Shown piece by piece: positions 1 through 12,610 of a stretch of DNA of 64,000 nucleotides. The notes beneath the pieces are model-generated. The model made no database searches and was not told where the DNA came from. It was given only the letters and a program-made list of their open reading frames with translations. The stretch comes from Astropecten irregularis (taxonomy: Eukaryota > Echinodermata > Asteroidea > Paxillosida > Astropectinidae): the NCBI GenBank assembly GCA_963971285.1, contig OZ020259.1, positions 8,060,001 through 8,124,000 of the forward strand, written 5' to 3'. The position numbers and the translations under genes were made by a program. Position 1 is the stretch's first letter. Each line of letters opens with the position of its first letter.

Positions 1-2144
1 AAAAAGTGGATTTTATTACTTTATTTAAATGACCTGTGACGTCACAACGAACGTCATCTTCGGCAGGTCTTCGGAAGCAACGTTTTCGGAAGCATTCGGA
101 TGCTCGGAAATGTGCAAATGCAAATGGGAAAGAATTCCACTGATCACCATTACGGAAAAAGGATTATATCCTCCAAGAGTTAACTTATTGGATACAAATT
201 ATGATAAACCTCAATTTCAGGTGTTGGAAACTTGCGTAGAATATCTGAAAAGTGAGTTTTATAGGATTCTTTTACCTACAAACTGTACAAAGCCAGTTTG
301 CTCAAAACGCCCTCTGTTGGTTCTATAGAGTTGTGCACAAATTATGGTCATCAGTGGAATTCTTTCCGATAGGTGCACTAGGGCCTATTAGACTAAACAA
401 CGGTGCCACATACTTTACATGATCAAATTCCTATTATAAAATGTCACATTTTCTGATAGAAAATTGCGGCGCAACCTCAAGTTAAAAAAAAAGGGTGATC
501 CTTAACTTAAGAGCCCTGTTAAAAATAGGTTTGTGAGAAAATGCATTATTTAAAAACACAGAAAATTAATTAAATTTAACAGGATTTTTTTTAATATGAA
601 ACTGGTATATTCTGTTCATCAATATACCATCAAGGTCCAAATTATGGAGAGCTGCGTTGCCAATTTGAACTTGCATAAATTTCCTTGTCCAGAAGCCAAG
701 GTATATGTGCCATGATTTTTGACACTCCATTGATTTATGCTACCCAGGCCCCCAGAGTCGCTAAAAAATATGCCAAAATAATTTTGTGGCTTGTGTATGT
801 TCCATTTTAGAAGAAATGCCGGCATCTCCCGAATTTACACTCCACTCCATTGACTGCCGTTCATTTCTACGCCATTGACTTTGTACACACTAGAGTCGTG
901 CGCAAGGGAGTCCTGGATGTGTCCATGCACCAATTTTCTTTTTTGAGTTCTGAGCAGTCAAATGACACTTTTTTGGGAAAATAAATGGTGGCAACTTAAG
1001 AATTTGCCCACTGCATAGATGAGGTATGATTTATTTTGCAAGGCATGTTTTTTCAGCATTTTTTCATGTGTGTCCGAATCATGGACAGGGTGTCCGAATC
1101 GTGGCAAAATGAAGGTTATGTTTCAAGTCAATTTCATTTCAAGGACACAAAAAACTTTCATAAAATATCAACCTGGATATAATAACTACACTTTGTTGTT
1201 CATAAGTGAAAATAGTTGAGAGAAACAAACATTAAGAAGGTCAAATAATCCAAAATTGCTTAAGTGTCCGAATCATGGCACATTTACCCTACGTGTTCAT
1301 CTCGTACCAAATTCAGCATCCTGTCATGCTTAGAGAAAATGTTGATTTATAACGCCAAAGTATACTCAAATATCGGGAAATTTCGGGTCATTAATTTACA
1401 CCGTACAGTTAATACGCATGCATCTGGTGCAGAATTCTGATGTTCACATTGCCCTTATAGGTACACTCTCCAGGGGAGTGTACCTATAAGGGCATCCCAA
1501 TACTGCCACGACACTTCCCCCTATACTCCTCTCGAGAGGTTGTTCCCTTGCTCCCATACTTGCTTCACTTGTGAGTGATGACATACATAATTATGTCAAT
1601 GAAGTAATCGCCATTGCGAGGGGAGTATACTTCCTGCTGGATCATACATGTACTCCTCCACAAATGCTTCACGTTTGGACCCTCATTGATAAAAAAAATA
1701 AATAATTATCTTAAATACTGTATATACTTCGGAGGTCAACAGACTTTTCCCAAATATAAACGTTACTCTTATGTCAGGCCACTCAACACACGGTCCATGG
1801 TGTCATTGTCTTTTATTGGTCACTGGCGGGGAGGGATATCTTATCCACATTCTTACCATCCTGCATATCCTTCACCTCAAGAACACCATGTAAACGTTTG
1901 TTTTATGCACAATTCAAACACGAACAAAAAAAGGGGGCCCTAGGAAGTTATTTATAATTTTCATAATTGTTGAGATATCCACGCATAATAGGATTTGCAC
2001 ATGTCTATACCCATCATGCTTCCAACAACCCCCCCCCCCCTTCCAGGATGCCCCACAACATCTATAAAATGTACAGGTAGCCCCTTTCCTTTCATCTGGC
2101 CAGACGCAACACATAGCATCTATCTAGTTCCGAAAAACTCTGGG
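1..2144 (+). repeat. 2.4-kb interspersed repeat, copy A (left part outside window)
   Basis: This stretch matches 13478-15906 and 48457-50902 along its whole length, in the same orientation. It has small internal deletions relative to them: about 26 bases near 867, and a larger loss around 907 where the other copies carry an extra segment. The right end, shared by all three copies, is TAGTTCCGAAAAACTCTGG. It contains the 18-bp-arm hairpin at 1451-1493 and several copies of GTGTCCGAATCATGG. Short open frames inside are not conserved as proteins between the copies. I see no transposase, so it is probably a non-autonomous element of unknown class. Confidence 0.85.
1451..1493. repeat. Perfect hairpin inside repeat copy A
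   Basis: The left arm GCCCTTATAGGTACACTC (1451-1468) is the exact reverse complement of 1476-1493, with a 7-base loop. The same structure recurs at 15197-15240 and 50201-50243. Confidence 0.9.
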
Positions 2145-2940
2145 TTTATAGGAAATGCCCAAGACTGTAATGCGAGCAGCTGGGTCAAATGAAGTCACGA
2201 GAGGGCGCAGTGGCACGATGGGGTCCTTTATCGAGCTTTACAGTCTTGGACCAAGACTACTGTGCCTGTAGCACAACCAAAATCGGCACCAGTAGCAGCA
2301 AGTGCGGTTCTAATTGAAAACAAAATCTGGAAATACTGGATCTTTTCGGTTTATTAAGCGCCAATTAAATACAAAACGCAATGTGTAGGCTATAGGTGCA
2401 TGCTTATCTACTGCTAAAAAGACATAGCATAGGCGAGTGTTAGAAGAAGGGTCTAGCCCACAAAATACTGGGTGTTCTAGCCCCTTCCCCCCACAAAAAA
2501 AAACCCACAATAATAATAATAACAACTAGACCTGTGTTTGTTGACAAACACTGAGCTGTTTCGCGTATGTTTTAAAAATAATATGAAAAGCAAACATGAA
2601 CGCAATTGGCCCAGTACAGAGAAATAGCGGTGTTTAAATTGTCGTAAACAACTACATGTATCAGGAGCGTCGTCACTTGTCCATCAATACTCGTACATTG
2701 TATACAGATTGGTGTACATACACATGCCCATGAGAAACACTGAATAGCCGAGTCTATTATAGACCAGCGCGCGTAGTATGTATGGTTGTGCATATGGGCG
2801 ATGGAAAAAACAAAATGAGTGATTTTCTAGCTATGTCGTGCTCCGTTCACGTGTACACAATTGGCGCACTACTTTAGATAGCCATATCAGCGGTCCAAAA
2901 AGTTCCAAAGACCGTGTTTTGTGTTATGTTTGACTCTAAA
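2145..2940. other. No gene seen
   Basis: The stretch holds AT-rich unique-looking sequence with no splice-bounded open frame or recognisable repeat. Confidence 0.5.
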
Positions 2941-3570
2941 TGGCAAAATTAATTATTCAAAAAATCAATAAAAAATCAGTCGATGACGTCATCGTGACGT
3001 TACTTCACATTTGGAATAGAAATAGCATTTCCTACCTACCCACCAAGTTTCATCACGATCGGATATTCGCTTATATGTGTTTCTGGGAAAAAATGGCAAA
3101 ATTTAACATTCAAAAATCAATAAAAAATCAGCCGATGACGTCATCGTGACGTCACTACAGATTTAGGATACCAGTACCATTCCCTACATATCCACCAAGT
3201 TTCATCACCATCGGATATTCCCTTATATGTGAATCAGAAAATCGGCTTTTTGATGACGTCATCATGACGTCACCACTTTTTGGTATTTTATGGCACGTGC
3301 CTATAGCCTAACAAACATTTTACCGAAAGAATTTTGAAAATACGATTTGTCGTTCATGAGATATAAAGAAAAGGTCCAAAAATTGAATAATTCGTATAAA
3401 ATCGCACGATGACGTCATCAACACGTGACTGCAATTTTTGTCTATAACACGTCCCAATATACTTACATACCAAGTTTGAGTTGCATCGGACTTGCCGTTC
3501 CGGAGATAAAGACCCCTAAAATTTGCACTTTTATGATTACGTAACTGTGCACGTGATGACGTCACGATGA
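2941..3570. repeat. Diverged tandem units carrying TGACGTCA palindromes
   Basis: Imperfect units of roughly 110-155 bases repeat phrases such as CCACCAAGTTTCATCAC and CGGATATTC. Each is followed by one or two TGACGTCA palindromes, at 2984, 3136, 3147, 3254, 3265, 3410 and 3557. TGACGTCA is the consensus binding site of CREB/ATF proteins. Whether these sites are bound, or are simply part of a satellite-like repeat, cannot be told here. The long minus-strand open frame across 3320-4030 is low-complexity and is not treated as a gene. Confidence 0.6.
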
Positions 3571-4599
3571 CGAAATGTTTCGGCATGGCACCTGGGGTGG
3601 TGGTCTTACTATGTGCCAAGTATAAAGTTGATCGGAACTGGCATAAGGGTAGAAGTGACTTGTATAAAAACCCTGTGTTATGTCTATGGGAAAAAAGTGG
3701 AATAAAAAAAAAAAAAGAAAGAAAAAAAAAAATAACAAAAACAATAGCTGTTCCGCCGCATGCGAAACAGCTAATAATAATAACTCTTCTAGCTCCCCCC
3801 TTAAAAAAATGCTCTAGAACCGCGCATGAGTAGCAGCTACAGGTGGTGGCGGCAGCAGTTGTAGCAGCGACAGCAACTGTAGCCGCGCTAGCTGCAGTGG
3901 CAGCATCAATCGTTGCACCAATGACATCAGTAGTGGAAGCAGGGGCAAAGGCAATATAGAAGCAGCTGTAATCTTTTGCGAACACATTTAACGCACAAGA
4001 CGACTTATAACTATGGCTGCGTTTTGGCAAAATCTGTATTTGATTGGATCAATGAACAACACTGGCTGCCGCGGGTTTGTCACATTTTATCAAAATGCGC
4101 TAACAATCACAAATACGATTCTACCATATAGAACACACTGAAATAAGATGAAAAGAATATAAATATCAGAATATCGTTTCACACATTAGTGCTGCAGATA
4201 CAAGTAGAACTTTACAACGATATCATACACTTAAAATTAAACCAATGCATGAGGCTTTAATGTTACTTAACGGTAAGTTCTATACAAATATATTTAATTG
4301 AATTCAACAAATGTCTTGATAGAAGCCATAGCGTGTGCAATATCATTTGGAATTCCTTCACTATTTACTATAATGAAGAAGATACAAAACCTCACTGTGC
4401 GTTATATTATTGGAGAAGAAATTGACCTAAATATTTTATTCAAACATTTCTGTTTTGGGGAAACTTTGCTTTACATCTCACATGACGTGACCTACTGTGA
4501 ATAATCAATAATACTTATTAATACTTTCATCAATACGTTTATAGTTCAAATGTTTCATTCAGTTAATATTTCAAATGGTGTTTGAAAACAGACTGCAAA

Positions 4600-4950
4600 C
4601 AGGGTGTCCCTCCCCCAAAAAAGGCAACACATTGTGTCGAGAACTATTACATAAAATTAAACGGTTTATCACCTCAATATTCCGATATGTAAAACAACTA
4701 TGTGTTGGCTATAACCAAGTAGAATTTGAGCACAGTTGGACTGAAATTGAGAAAAAAAAAAGACTGAAATACCCAACCTCAAAACGAAATTGTCTTCGTT
4801 CTTTCAATACACATTATGTGTGTATTGACCACTTATTGACCACTGCAAATTTGTTTTTAAAGAGTATTATTTCAATTGGTCATATTTTCGCAAATTTCTG
4901 CCCGTTTTGGCTTAATTTTTACATGGTGATAGCCAAGACAAAGTGTTTTT
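4600..4950. mobile_element. Degraded hairpin MITE, relative of 47735-48174
   Basis: It starts CAGGGTGTCCCTCCCCC and then follows the 47735-48174 element (GTGTCGAGAACTATTA, then GTGTATTGACCACT). The right end is lost in a poly-T/poly-G run next to the 5013-5249 element. The open frame here is repeat-derived. Confidence 0.6.
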
Positions 4951-5012
4951 TTTTTTTGGGGGGGGGGAAGACACGTAAATGTAAATGTACTGGTATGTAA
5001 GGCGACCGGTGT

Positions 5013-5249
5013 CAGCGGCGGATCTACCTTTTTGCTAAGGGGGGGGGGGGGCTACCCGGAGTGTTATTTTGTAGCCAGGCACTGCGACGGAGCGGAGCAA
5101 TCAAGCGGGGAGGTGTGTAAGGGGGGTGTTCCCCCTTCTTTGGTAGGGAGCTTTTCCATTTTGTTTTCCATTTTTTTTTTTTTTTTTTTTAAGGGAGCCC
5201 AAGGGGGGGGGGGAGGGAACCCCTACCTCCCCTCGTAGATCCGCCACTG
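5013..5249. mobile_element. MITE with CAGYGGCGGATCTAC ends and 5-bp TSD
   Basis: The left terminus CAGCGGCGGATCTAC (5013-5027) is the inverse of the right terminus GTAGATCCGCCACTG (5235-5249) with one mismatch. Both sides are flanked by GGTGT (5008-5012 and 5250-5254), a direct 5-base target-site duplication. The interior is G-rich with poly-T and has no coding capacity. Non-autonomous DNA transposons with such CAGTGGCGGATC-like ends are widespread in animals; the transposase class is not assigned. Confidence 0.8.
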
Positions 5250-5299
5250 GGTGTCATGAGTCTGTGCCACAGTTGTATGGCACCATTGCTACGGATGGG

Positions 5300-8200
5300 T
5301 TAATAGTTAGCTGTATAGATGTTCCAATCTGTTGGCTGCTCAGATTCAAGCATAACGTAGGCAGAGTGAATGGGACAATCGTTGAATTCCAACAACTGCA
5401 CCCCGTCTTTGTCAATAGTCATGTGACCGTTGCTCAGTTTAACACAGACATGGCCCTCAGTGCCAATTCCACGCGTGCCGCTAGAGCTGCTTCTCATGCC
5501 AAAGAATGAATGGTAACCCGCATTCAACTCTAATAAAGGAGAAGAATACATGTACAGTGATATAGAACTTACTATCTGTCTTAACTTCAACCAATTTTTG
5601 TGGAAATTTATGGCGCTATATGCATATCAGTATCAGTAAAACGTTTCACATGAATGGAATCCAATCAACCAACTACAATGTACTTCTCGTGCTTTCACAA
5701 TGCTGGAGATTACCTAGGGATCAGGTTTGGTAGGCAAAATAAATTTGCCCCAACAAAATTGTTTACAGATTTACAAATAACTTTTAGGGTATGAATATGG
5801 TGCTGGTAGAAACATACAGTTAACATAATTATTTCCGCCTGAAATGGTGTATTAATCCAGAATTTAGTAAACATCGTAAAACAAAGGCCAACTTTTTTCT
5901 TTTTTTGGGGGGGTAAAATCAGAACTATTTTTTATTTTCTTTTTTTAGAAATGATGAGTCGGGTTTTCGGTAATTTCTCGTGACTCAGACCCTCGATTGA
6001 GCTCAATCTTTCACAGGTTTATTAATTCATGTACATCCGGATTATAACAAAGTGTGATTGCAGTTCTGTGACCGTAATCAATTATGTATTATAAGTAGCT
6101 TTAAATGTATACGTAAATCTGTGAACAATTCTGTTTGCGCATGATACCAATCATGTAGTGTACCTTCAATGCAAGGAAAAGGAACATGGGCCCCTCAAAA
6201 TGATGTAGTCTTGCACCATGCTTACCTTCCTTGGACAATGCATGCATAATTATTGGGGACCGTAATAATTTACATTGTGCACCAAGCACTGCACGACTTT
6301 GATTCGTGCTTCCGTACCTCCGTAAAAATTAGTAAAAGAAGGAATAAGTAATTGAGAGCGATACAAAGATCGGAACATCTCCATTATAACCTTACCAATT
6401 TTGCAGCCTTCATTTTCCGCACTATAGAATTTCAGATTGACTTTATTATAAGGTTGATTTTGGAACTCGACTCGTTCTATGGATGGAGACAACTCTCCAT
6501 CTGCAGGATATCTGGAAACTGACTGCCCTGTTGAAACTACTGCAAAACGTTCACCGGAGTTACAAACGTTTGACGCTTCTGAAATAAAACAAAAATAACA
6601 ATTGCCGATAAGGTTTTTTTTTAGAGAGACATTCCCATAGGGACGTGTACAAGACTTTACATTACCTACCATCCTCCAACAATAAACTTGAAATTGACAG
6701 TCCATATGGAGAGCATTGAATAAGGGGGCTCGGAAATGCGTGGGTGTATTTGAAATAAGGGCTGTATTCTATAGAACAAAATTTCGTTTAGGCCTATTTA
6801 TGTGAAGCCGCCTGTCTATTATTTGTATGTATTTTGCCCCCATCCCACCCCCGTCTAGACATTTATTACGGGAAATTCCCATTAGGTATGTGACACCGAC
6901 TTATCATGATATATCGACATGATATTATCTGTCCCAAAATTAGGTATTAAATTTTTCCTCGTTCAATCCATTGTCATGAACTATTTATGATCTTGCGTAA
7001 TAGCTATTCCCACACAATTTGGCATAATAGTTGCAACGGCATTTCGCTGTTTTCGACTGTTTCTAATGAACATTTGAGCTGGATATTTTAACCTTTAAAA
7101 AAAATCATGCTAGGATCTAAACGCGACAGGACCTCTTAACTTCAGGTATTTGATATAATTTCAGGTCAATTAGGCTGATGAGCAGTTTGCAGCAGTTTAT
7201 TACTTTTTTTGAGCTCGATATTTCACAGGTTTGTTTTTATTCCATGACAGATCGAGTTAAGAGCAGCCCGCAGGTACTCTGTCACCTTACTCATGCTGCA
7301 TATACCCTTTGATATTGAGCTTCGGAAAATGAATAATAATTGTACATGTGAACATCTGATTCGACATGGTAACTTTCTCATAGTGTCAAAGGCAATGTGA
7401 AACATGAACTGTACTTTGCGAAAGTGTCATATTAATTGATAATTGTTTAGCTTACCAGTTTCTTCTGATTGGACGTCATCGCCTTTGAGCTTGTGCAGGT
7501 CACTGTGACTACCAATGATCACCTCATGTGGCTTAGCGTGGGCTTTGGTGTTCAACCCACCCACTTCATACTCTGTGCATTTCTCTGGATCTTTATCTGT
7601 CAGGGACCACTGTAAACCACCAGAGTCAGGGCGTGGCTCCTGTCCAAGGTAGCACTTCTGACCAACAACTGAAAGTCAAATGTGATGTTTGTAGCTATTT
7701 ACGTGAAGTTACATATGTTCTGCTAAAAGTGTATAATCCGAGGCTGTTGAGAAAGTTGTTGCTGACCAAAATGCCGCATTGATATTAAAAGAATGGATGA
7801 CTTCCAATTGTTAGTGGTATACGCCATTGAACATGTAAATGTTTTCTGCTCTCAACATAAACATTGCTTTTCAAGTGAAAATCCATGACTTGACTGTATT
7901 CGCACATTATTGGGGAGGTTTCCCATAAATTCATGTACCACTTTTAAAATATCGGCCATCGGCAAGATAGAAACAAATAATAATCAGATTTTTCCCGTAT
8001 TGCTTTGCTCATCACAGCCAGAGTTGACAAAATGTAATGCAATGTTTTGTGGTCTACCCAAGTCTACGATATATTTCTTACATTAGGAACTAGCAAGTTT
8101 GATCATAAAAACTCCGGTTCTTATGGAACTTCTTCACAGGCTCCCAGATAAATGCCGAGATCAATACAAGCTGAGTTTGCTTCATTCTGTAAAAGAATTC

Positions 8201-11200
8201 GGCATCATGTTGCCCACGTTAGGGCGACACACCCTGTGTACACTAGCAACATTTGGCCAAAATGTTACAGAGATGTTGCTGCAACATGTTACACAACTTG
8301 TTTTGCTCTTTGTACACTGACAGTATTTTCAGGAGCAACGTACCTGGGCAACATGTTACCGAGATTGTTACCGAAAATGATGACAGTGTACACTCTGCTT
8401 AATTCAGCATACCTTTGAACATTTGACCTTAATTGGACATCTACTGACGTGCCATTTTTAAAACATGTTTTACAATAAAAGAGGACGCGTTCACTACACG
8501 CGTAGTGAGAAGCAGCGCCTTGATCACCGTCGCCTGTGATGAAGGTTTGCATTGCCTGTTACTATGATACTAGGTCAATTCAGATGAAGTGACCGTGTTT
8601 TGATTTGCTGGTGTAATTTGTTATGGGTGGTGGCATTCAACGGCAATAACAATATGTACAATCAACAAAAGGCTGACTTCCAAAAGGCTTTTTGCGGTCT
8701 CTGCTGTAATATTTAATCGGAATTGAACTCCTGAACCCAGCTAGCTTTGGGGCTAGGCAGAATATATATGTTTCGGGTATTGCAACAATCGCAAATGATC
8801 ACAGGTTTTAAGTTTGCTAAGAGCTGCCGCGTGTTCAGCCAAAGACAGCAAAATGGCGAATAAATTATTACAGTGCTAAACGTCAACCTAAGTAAACAAA
8901 ACTGTTAAACAAATATCGTGTTTGAGTGTTTGAAATGTTTAGGATTAATAGTCAAGTTTGGGAGCTAATTTTTTAGCGTGACACCGAAATGAGTCTCTTG
9001 ACAAGGAAGAGTTATTATGCGGTTCGTTTTTTTTTTATGCAGACCAGACCCAAACCTAATTATATGTGTTCCCAGTGGAAGACCAGATCGAGACCGATTT
9101 CACAAAGCACTAAAACTGATCTTAAGTGTGAGATCAATTTTAATTGATAAGCAAAGTGTGATGTCACAATACAAATCACTATGGTGAAACTGACAACTCA
9201 TCTTATTTCTTGTCGAGAACGTGAACAAAATAAAATCATTATAATGTTCGTAGAACAAACAACCACAAAGAAATCTGACTGTGTTATTTTAAAGTAATTG
9301 GAAATTGGCTGTTTTTGCGGGCTTTTCTTGCCAACGGTATTTCTTAAGTCTTTTTACCGTGATTAATAATTGGTTTTACTCTTTTCTGGATAAATACAGC
9401 ATTTCAGGCAAAAAAAAATTAAATAACGCCTATGTTTCTACCATCACCATCTTTATACCCGGTAAATTATATGTTAATCTGAGAGGTGTCATGTAATGTG
9501 TGGTATAATTATTTCCGAAGTGACTTTGTTTCTGTATGATACATATACTTTCCGAACAGGTCTGTGGAAGAAGCCTGTTTGTTTGCTTGTTAGTTTATAA
9601 TAGTTTTGTTGGGTTTTTGCCCGAAGAACAAAAGTTAACGATTACATTATACCGGCCTGTTGCACACGGCTGATATCAAACCCCAAGATAAAACAATAGA
9701 CATTATGTAAAGACATGGCTTACATGGAAAAGATACTTAAGCATCAAACATACTCCGCCGATAAATTCAACACAACAGCTCTGCTGAAAATATTTCTGAA
9801 AAGGGAGTCCTTGACATCAGCACCTTATTTATAAATATATGGAACTAGCATTCCTCCTGCATCTGCTGCACGGGATTTAAATACCTGACGATTGATTTTC
9901 CTATAACGTTGCAGCAGTCGTACCTGGAACCTGGTATTTTTAAATTGACCCAAAGGCCATGAAATCCTGGATTTTGAAGCTTTTGAATTGAATTAATTCC
10001 CACTGAATTTGGCTCAAGTGTTCCCTATAAGGTCTGCGACGTCAATAATGATTTGTGCATCCGCTACACTCATTAGGCTTACTTCCTGAGTCGGTACGGT
10101 TTCCATGGCGATATGGCACAACAATCAGGACGATACCTAATTGGAATCTTTGCCATTGGGTTTGTTCGGATTTTTTGTCTTTTCCAGGCTGTCGCCAAAA
10201 TGCCACAGAAAAAGCACATGGTCGATTTCGGCAGTAGTTTGGTCACAAAATAAACGCAAATTTGACTTAGTCACTATAACCACGGAGGAAGGAAAAGATA
10301 ACGTAATATTCCATAAAGACTTATATTACCACGGCGTCATCGCGAAGTCTTTGAATGAGAACATACGGCGTCCACTCGGCATCCACAAGTTTAGACGATA
10401 ACAAAACATGGAAACAGTTGTGGTTAGATTTATCTTCCCTTACTACACCGTTAAAATGGACAGGAGAACTGAAACAAATATCAACAAACGGCATTATGCG
10501 CATTTAGACAATTAAGAGCAGATACATTTTGATCTGGTTAAAAATGGCCAGCCATATGTTGGTGGTGTCCATTGTGTCCATTATTTATTTTCGTTTGGCA
10601 TTTGGTCGCCATGAAACAACGAACGTACCGTTTATCACAAGGATCGTAATATAGATGCGCAGCAATGCTTCAACTTAACAAGGAGTGCATGTGGATTTAT
10701 CAAAAAAGACGTGGTTTTAAAAATCAATAAAATAACCACAGGGGAAACTGCTCCCCTTGTGGTTATTTGATGATTATGATCTTATTAATTTGCGTTGAGC
10801 TTTGTGTAAAGCAGAGTGTTCATTGTCAACATTTTGGGTAACAATCTCGGTAACATGTTGCTCAGGTACACTGTTATGAAAATGTCAGTGTACACAGAGC
10901 AAAAGTTGGGTAACATGACACAGCAACATGTTAGCAAACTGTTGCAAGTGTACACATGGCCCAAAGTCGCGTTGCCCAGGTGTGTTGTCCTTATCTGGGC
11001 AAAATTGCTACTGAAAATGTTACTGAAATTTTTGACAGTGGTTACTGTTTTTCAAACATCTCATTTACTTTTTCAGAGTTTATATGAGTAGCTAGGCGAT
11101 ATAATTGCGTTTCAGTTTACAAGGGAAAATACGCGGATCTCATATTCATCTAAATTGGTTATGTTTCACTTTCTTATTGAACAAAAGTGCAATATGATTA

Positions 11201-12610
11201 ATGAACTACAGCACCCGGGCAAATCTCAGTAACATAAAATAAGATGGCATAGCCACTGATAACATAATATGATGACTTCATCATTTCGTTAACAAAATTG
11301 ACAACTACCTTTGCAATAAAGGTTCCTTAGATTGTCAATGAATTACTTTTTATCCGTTAGAAAATGGTTTAAATTTTTTTTTTAATAAAGATAAATGTAG
11401 GTTAGCATCCCCGCGTGCCCCTGTTTTGTTTTTGGTTAAACCTAGGTGAAAAGAGCTTGACAACGTGTCAGAGTCGACATCCATCAATATTGGACTGTGA
11501 TGTGCAGATCGCATTACATAGCTTCGATGGAAGCTGTCTTCGTTGTGAAAAGAAGGGAGCGCACAGTTGTGACCTAAGGCCTGGTGTAAAAAGGGGTTTC
11601 GCCGAGAACGCAGAAGGATTACTCGAGATGGACGCAAAACATTAAACATGTTAAATTTTTGTTCGCGTATAGGCCTACTCTCGGCGCAGAACATAGGCGT
11701 TGGAAGTACGCAGTGTTTGAACTTCGCTACTGTACATCATGCCTAGGTAATAGTATGCTACCCTACGTATGTTATACGCATTCCTTTTGTGTCTGTACAA
11801 CAATATATTTTTGCCGGTAGGTACGCAGTGCCCATGCACAGGGTACGCAACCATACGCAATTCCACTACGCGCATCTACGTTTGCCAACCAGGCCTCGAG
11901 TACGCAATCTTATTTAGGCGTACACTGTACACGATACACAACACACTACACACTACGCAACTCTACGTAGGCCCGGTGTGAAAGGGGGCTGTAGGCTTGT
12001 ATACACGTACAGTACATGTAGGCCCATTTCGCCCTCAGCGTAAATCCTTCCTTCGCATGATTTGATAATAACCTCGTCACTCCTTCAGTAAATAGGCATT
12101 GCCCGAATTACCAGGTTACGACTGTATGAAATTCCGGCCAGTACCGTAATCAAGTCCGCCATCCCTTATTACGAATACCCATGGATGGAAACTTTTTTTG
12201 TATATGGCCTACCGATAAATAATCGATGAGGACAAAGACATTTACAACCGATCTCATTTTAAACAAGTGTTTTTAGATAAATAAAAAATAATAGATAAAT
12301 TAAATTATTGAGTGTCATCTCTGGAAGCTGGTATGAGAATGCAAAATGATTAATTGGATAAACTTCGAACATCTCTCTATTTGATCGGTTCTTACAGTTA
12401 ATACTTGAAGAATATCGCAATCAGATTTGTTTTATCAACTGGTTTTTCGTAGAAATTGGAAATAGGCCTATCCCAGGACATCCCAAATTTGTATAAAATA
12501 GTTTCGGCTATCATTTCATAAATTGTTTGGTATTGGATCTGTAACTGGAATGGTAACTTACCCTGTTGATTCAGCACACCGATAATAAGTAGCACTAAAA
12601 TCCTCCTCAT
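5300..12610 (-). CDS. Secreted six-cysteine protein of unknown family, four exons
   Basis: Exons on the minus strand are 12562-12610, 7456-7668, 6396-6578 and 5300-5529. All have GT donors and AG acceptors, and every junction is phase 1. The joined frame is 675 bases, giving 224 residues plus TAA. Residues 1-16 (MRRILVLLIIGVLNQQ) are a hydrophobic signal peptide, so the product should be secreted. The mature part has six cysteines, enough for three disulfides, a His/Lys-rich loop near residues 60-80, and no membrane segment. I do not recognise the family and assign no function. Intron 1 (4.9 kb) holds inverted repeats but no other gene. Symmetric phase-1 exons suggest a modular extracellular protein. 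Start choice: the first ATG directly precedes the hydrophobic stretch. The true 3' end is taken as the in-frame TAA in exon 4; an unseen alternative last exon is possible. Confidence 0.68.
8190..8402 (-). repeat. Dispersed repeat with GGTAACATGTTGC, inverted copy
   Basis: The reverse complement matches 10812-11045, sharing GGTAACAATCTCGGTAACAT and nearby GTGTACACTGTCA. A third, shorter relative is at 33760-33832. It lies inside intron 1 of the secreted-protein gene. Confidence 0.65.
10729..10769. repeat. Short hairpin
   Basis: AATAACCACAGGGG is mirrored by CCCCTTGTGGTTATTT around a short loop, with a single-base bulge. It is intronic and no function is evident. Confidence 0.6.
10812..11045 (+). 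repeat. Dispersed repeat with GGTAACATGTTGC, direct copy
   Basis: This is the counterpart of 8190-8402 in opposite orientation within the same intron, so the two could pair in the transcript. Confidence 0.65.
11573..11992. mobile_element. TACGC-rich repeat with inverted ends
   Basis: The left end reads CCTAAGGCCTGGTGTAAAAA and the right end CCCGGTGTGAAAGGGGGCT, an imperfect inversion. Internal phrases such as GGGTACGCAACCATACGC match 37560-37935. It is intronic. Confidence 0.6.

Noticed and set aside
2020..2045. Poly-C runs here and at 50777-50795
   Set aside because: Simple homopolymers at the same place in the repeat copies; no independent feature.
3320..4030. 236-codon minus-strand open frame
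   Set aside because: It spans the TGACGTCA repeat units, poly-T and a GCAGCA-rich stretch; composition is low-complexity and no domain is visible.
4575..5000. 141-codon plus-strand open frame
   Set aside because: It lies in a degraded hairpin MITE whose relative at 47735-48174 does not keep the frame.
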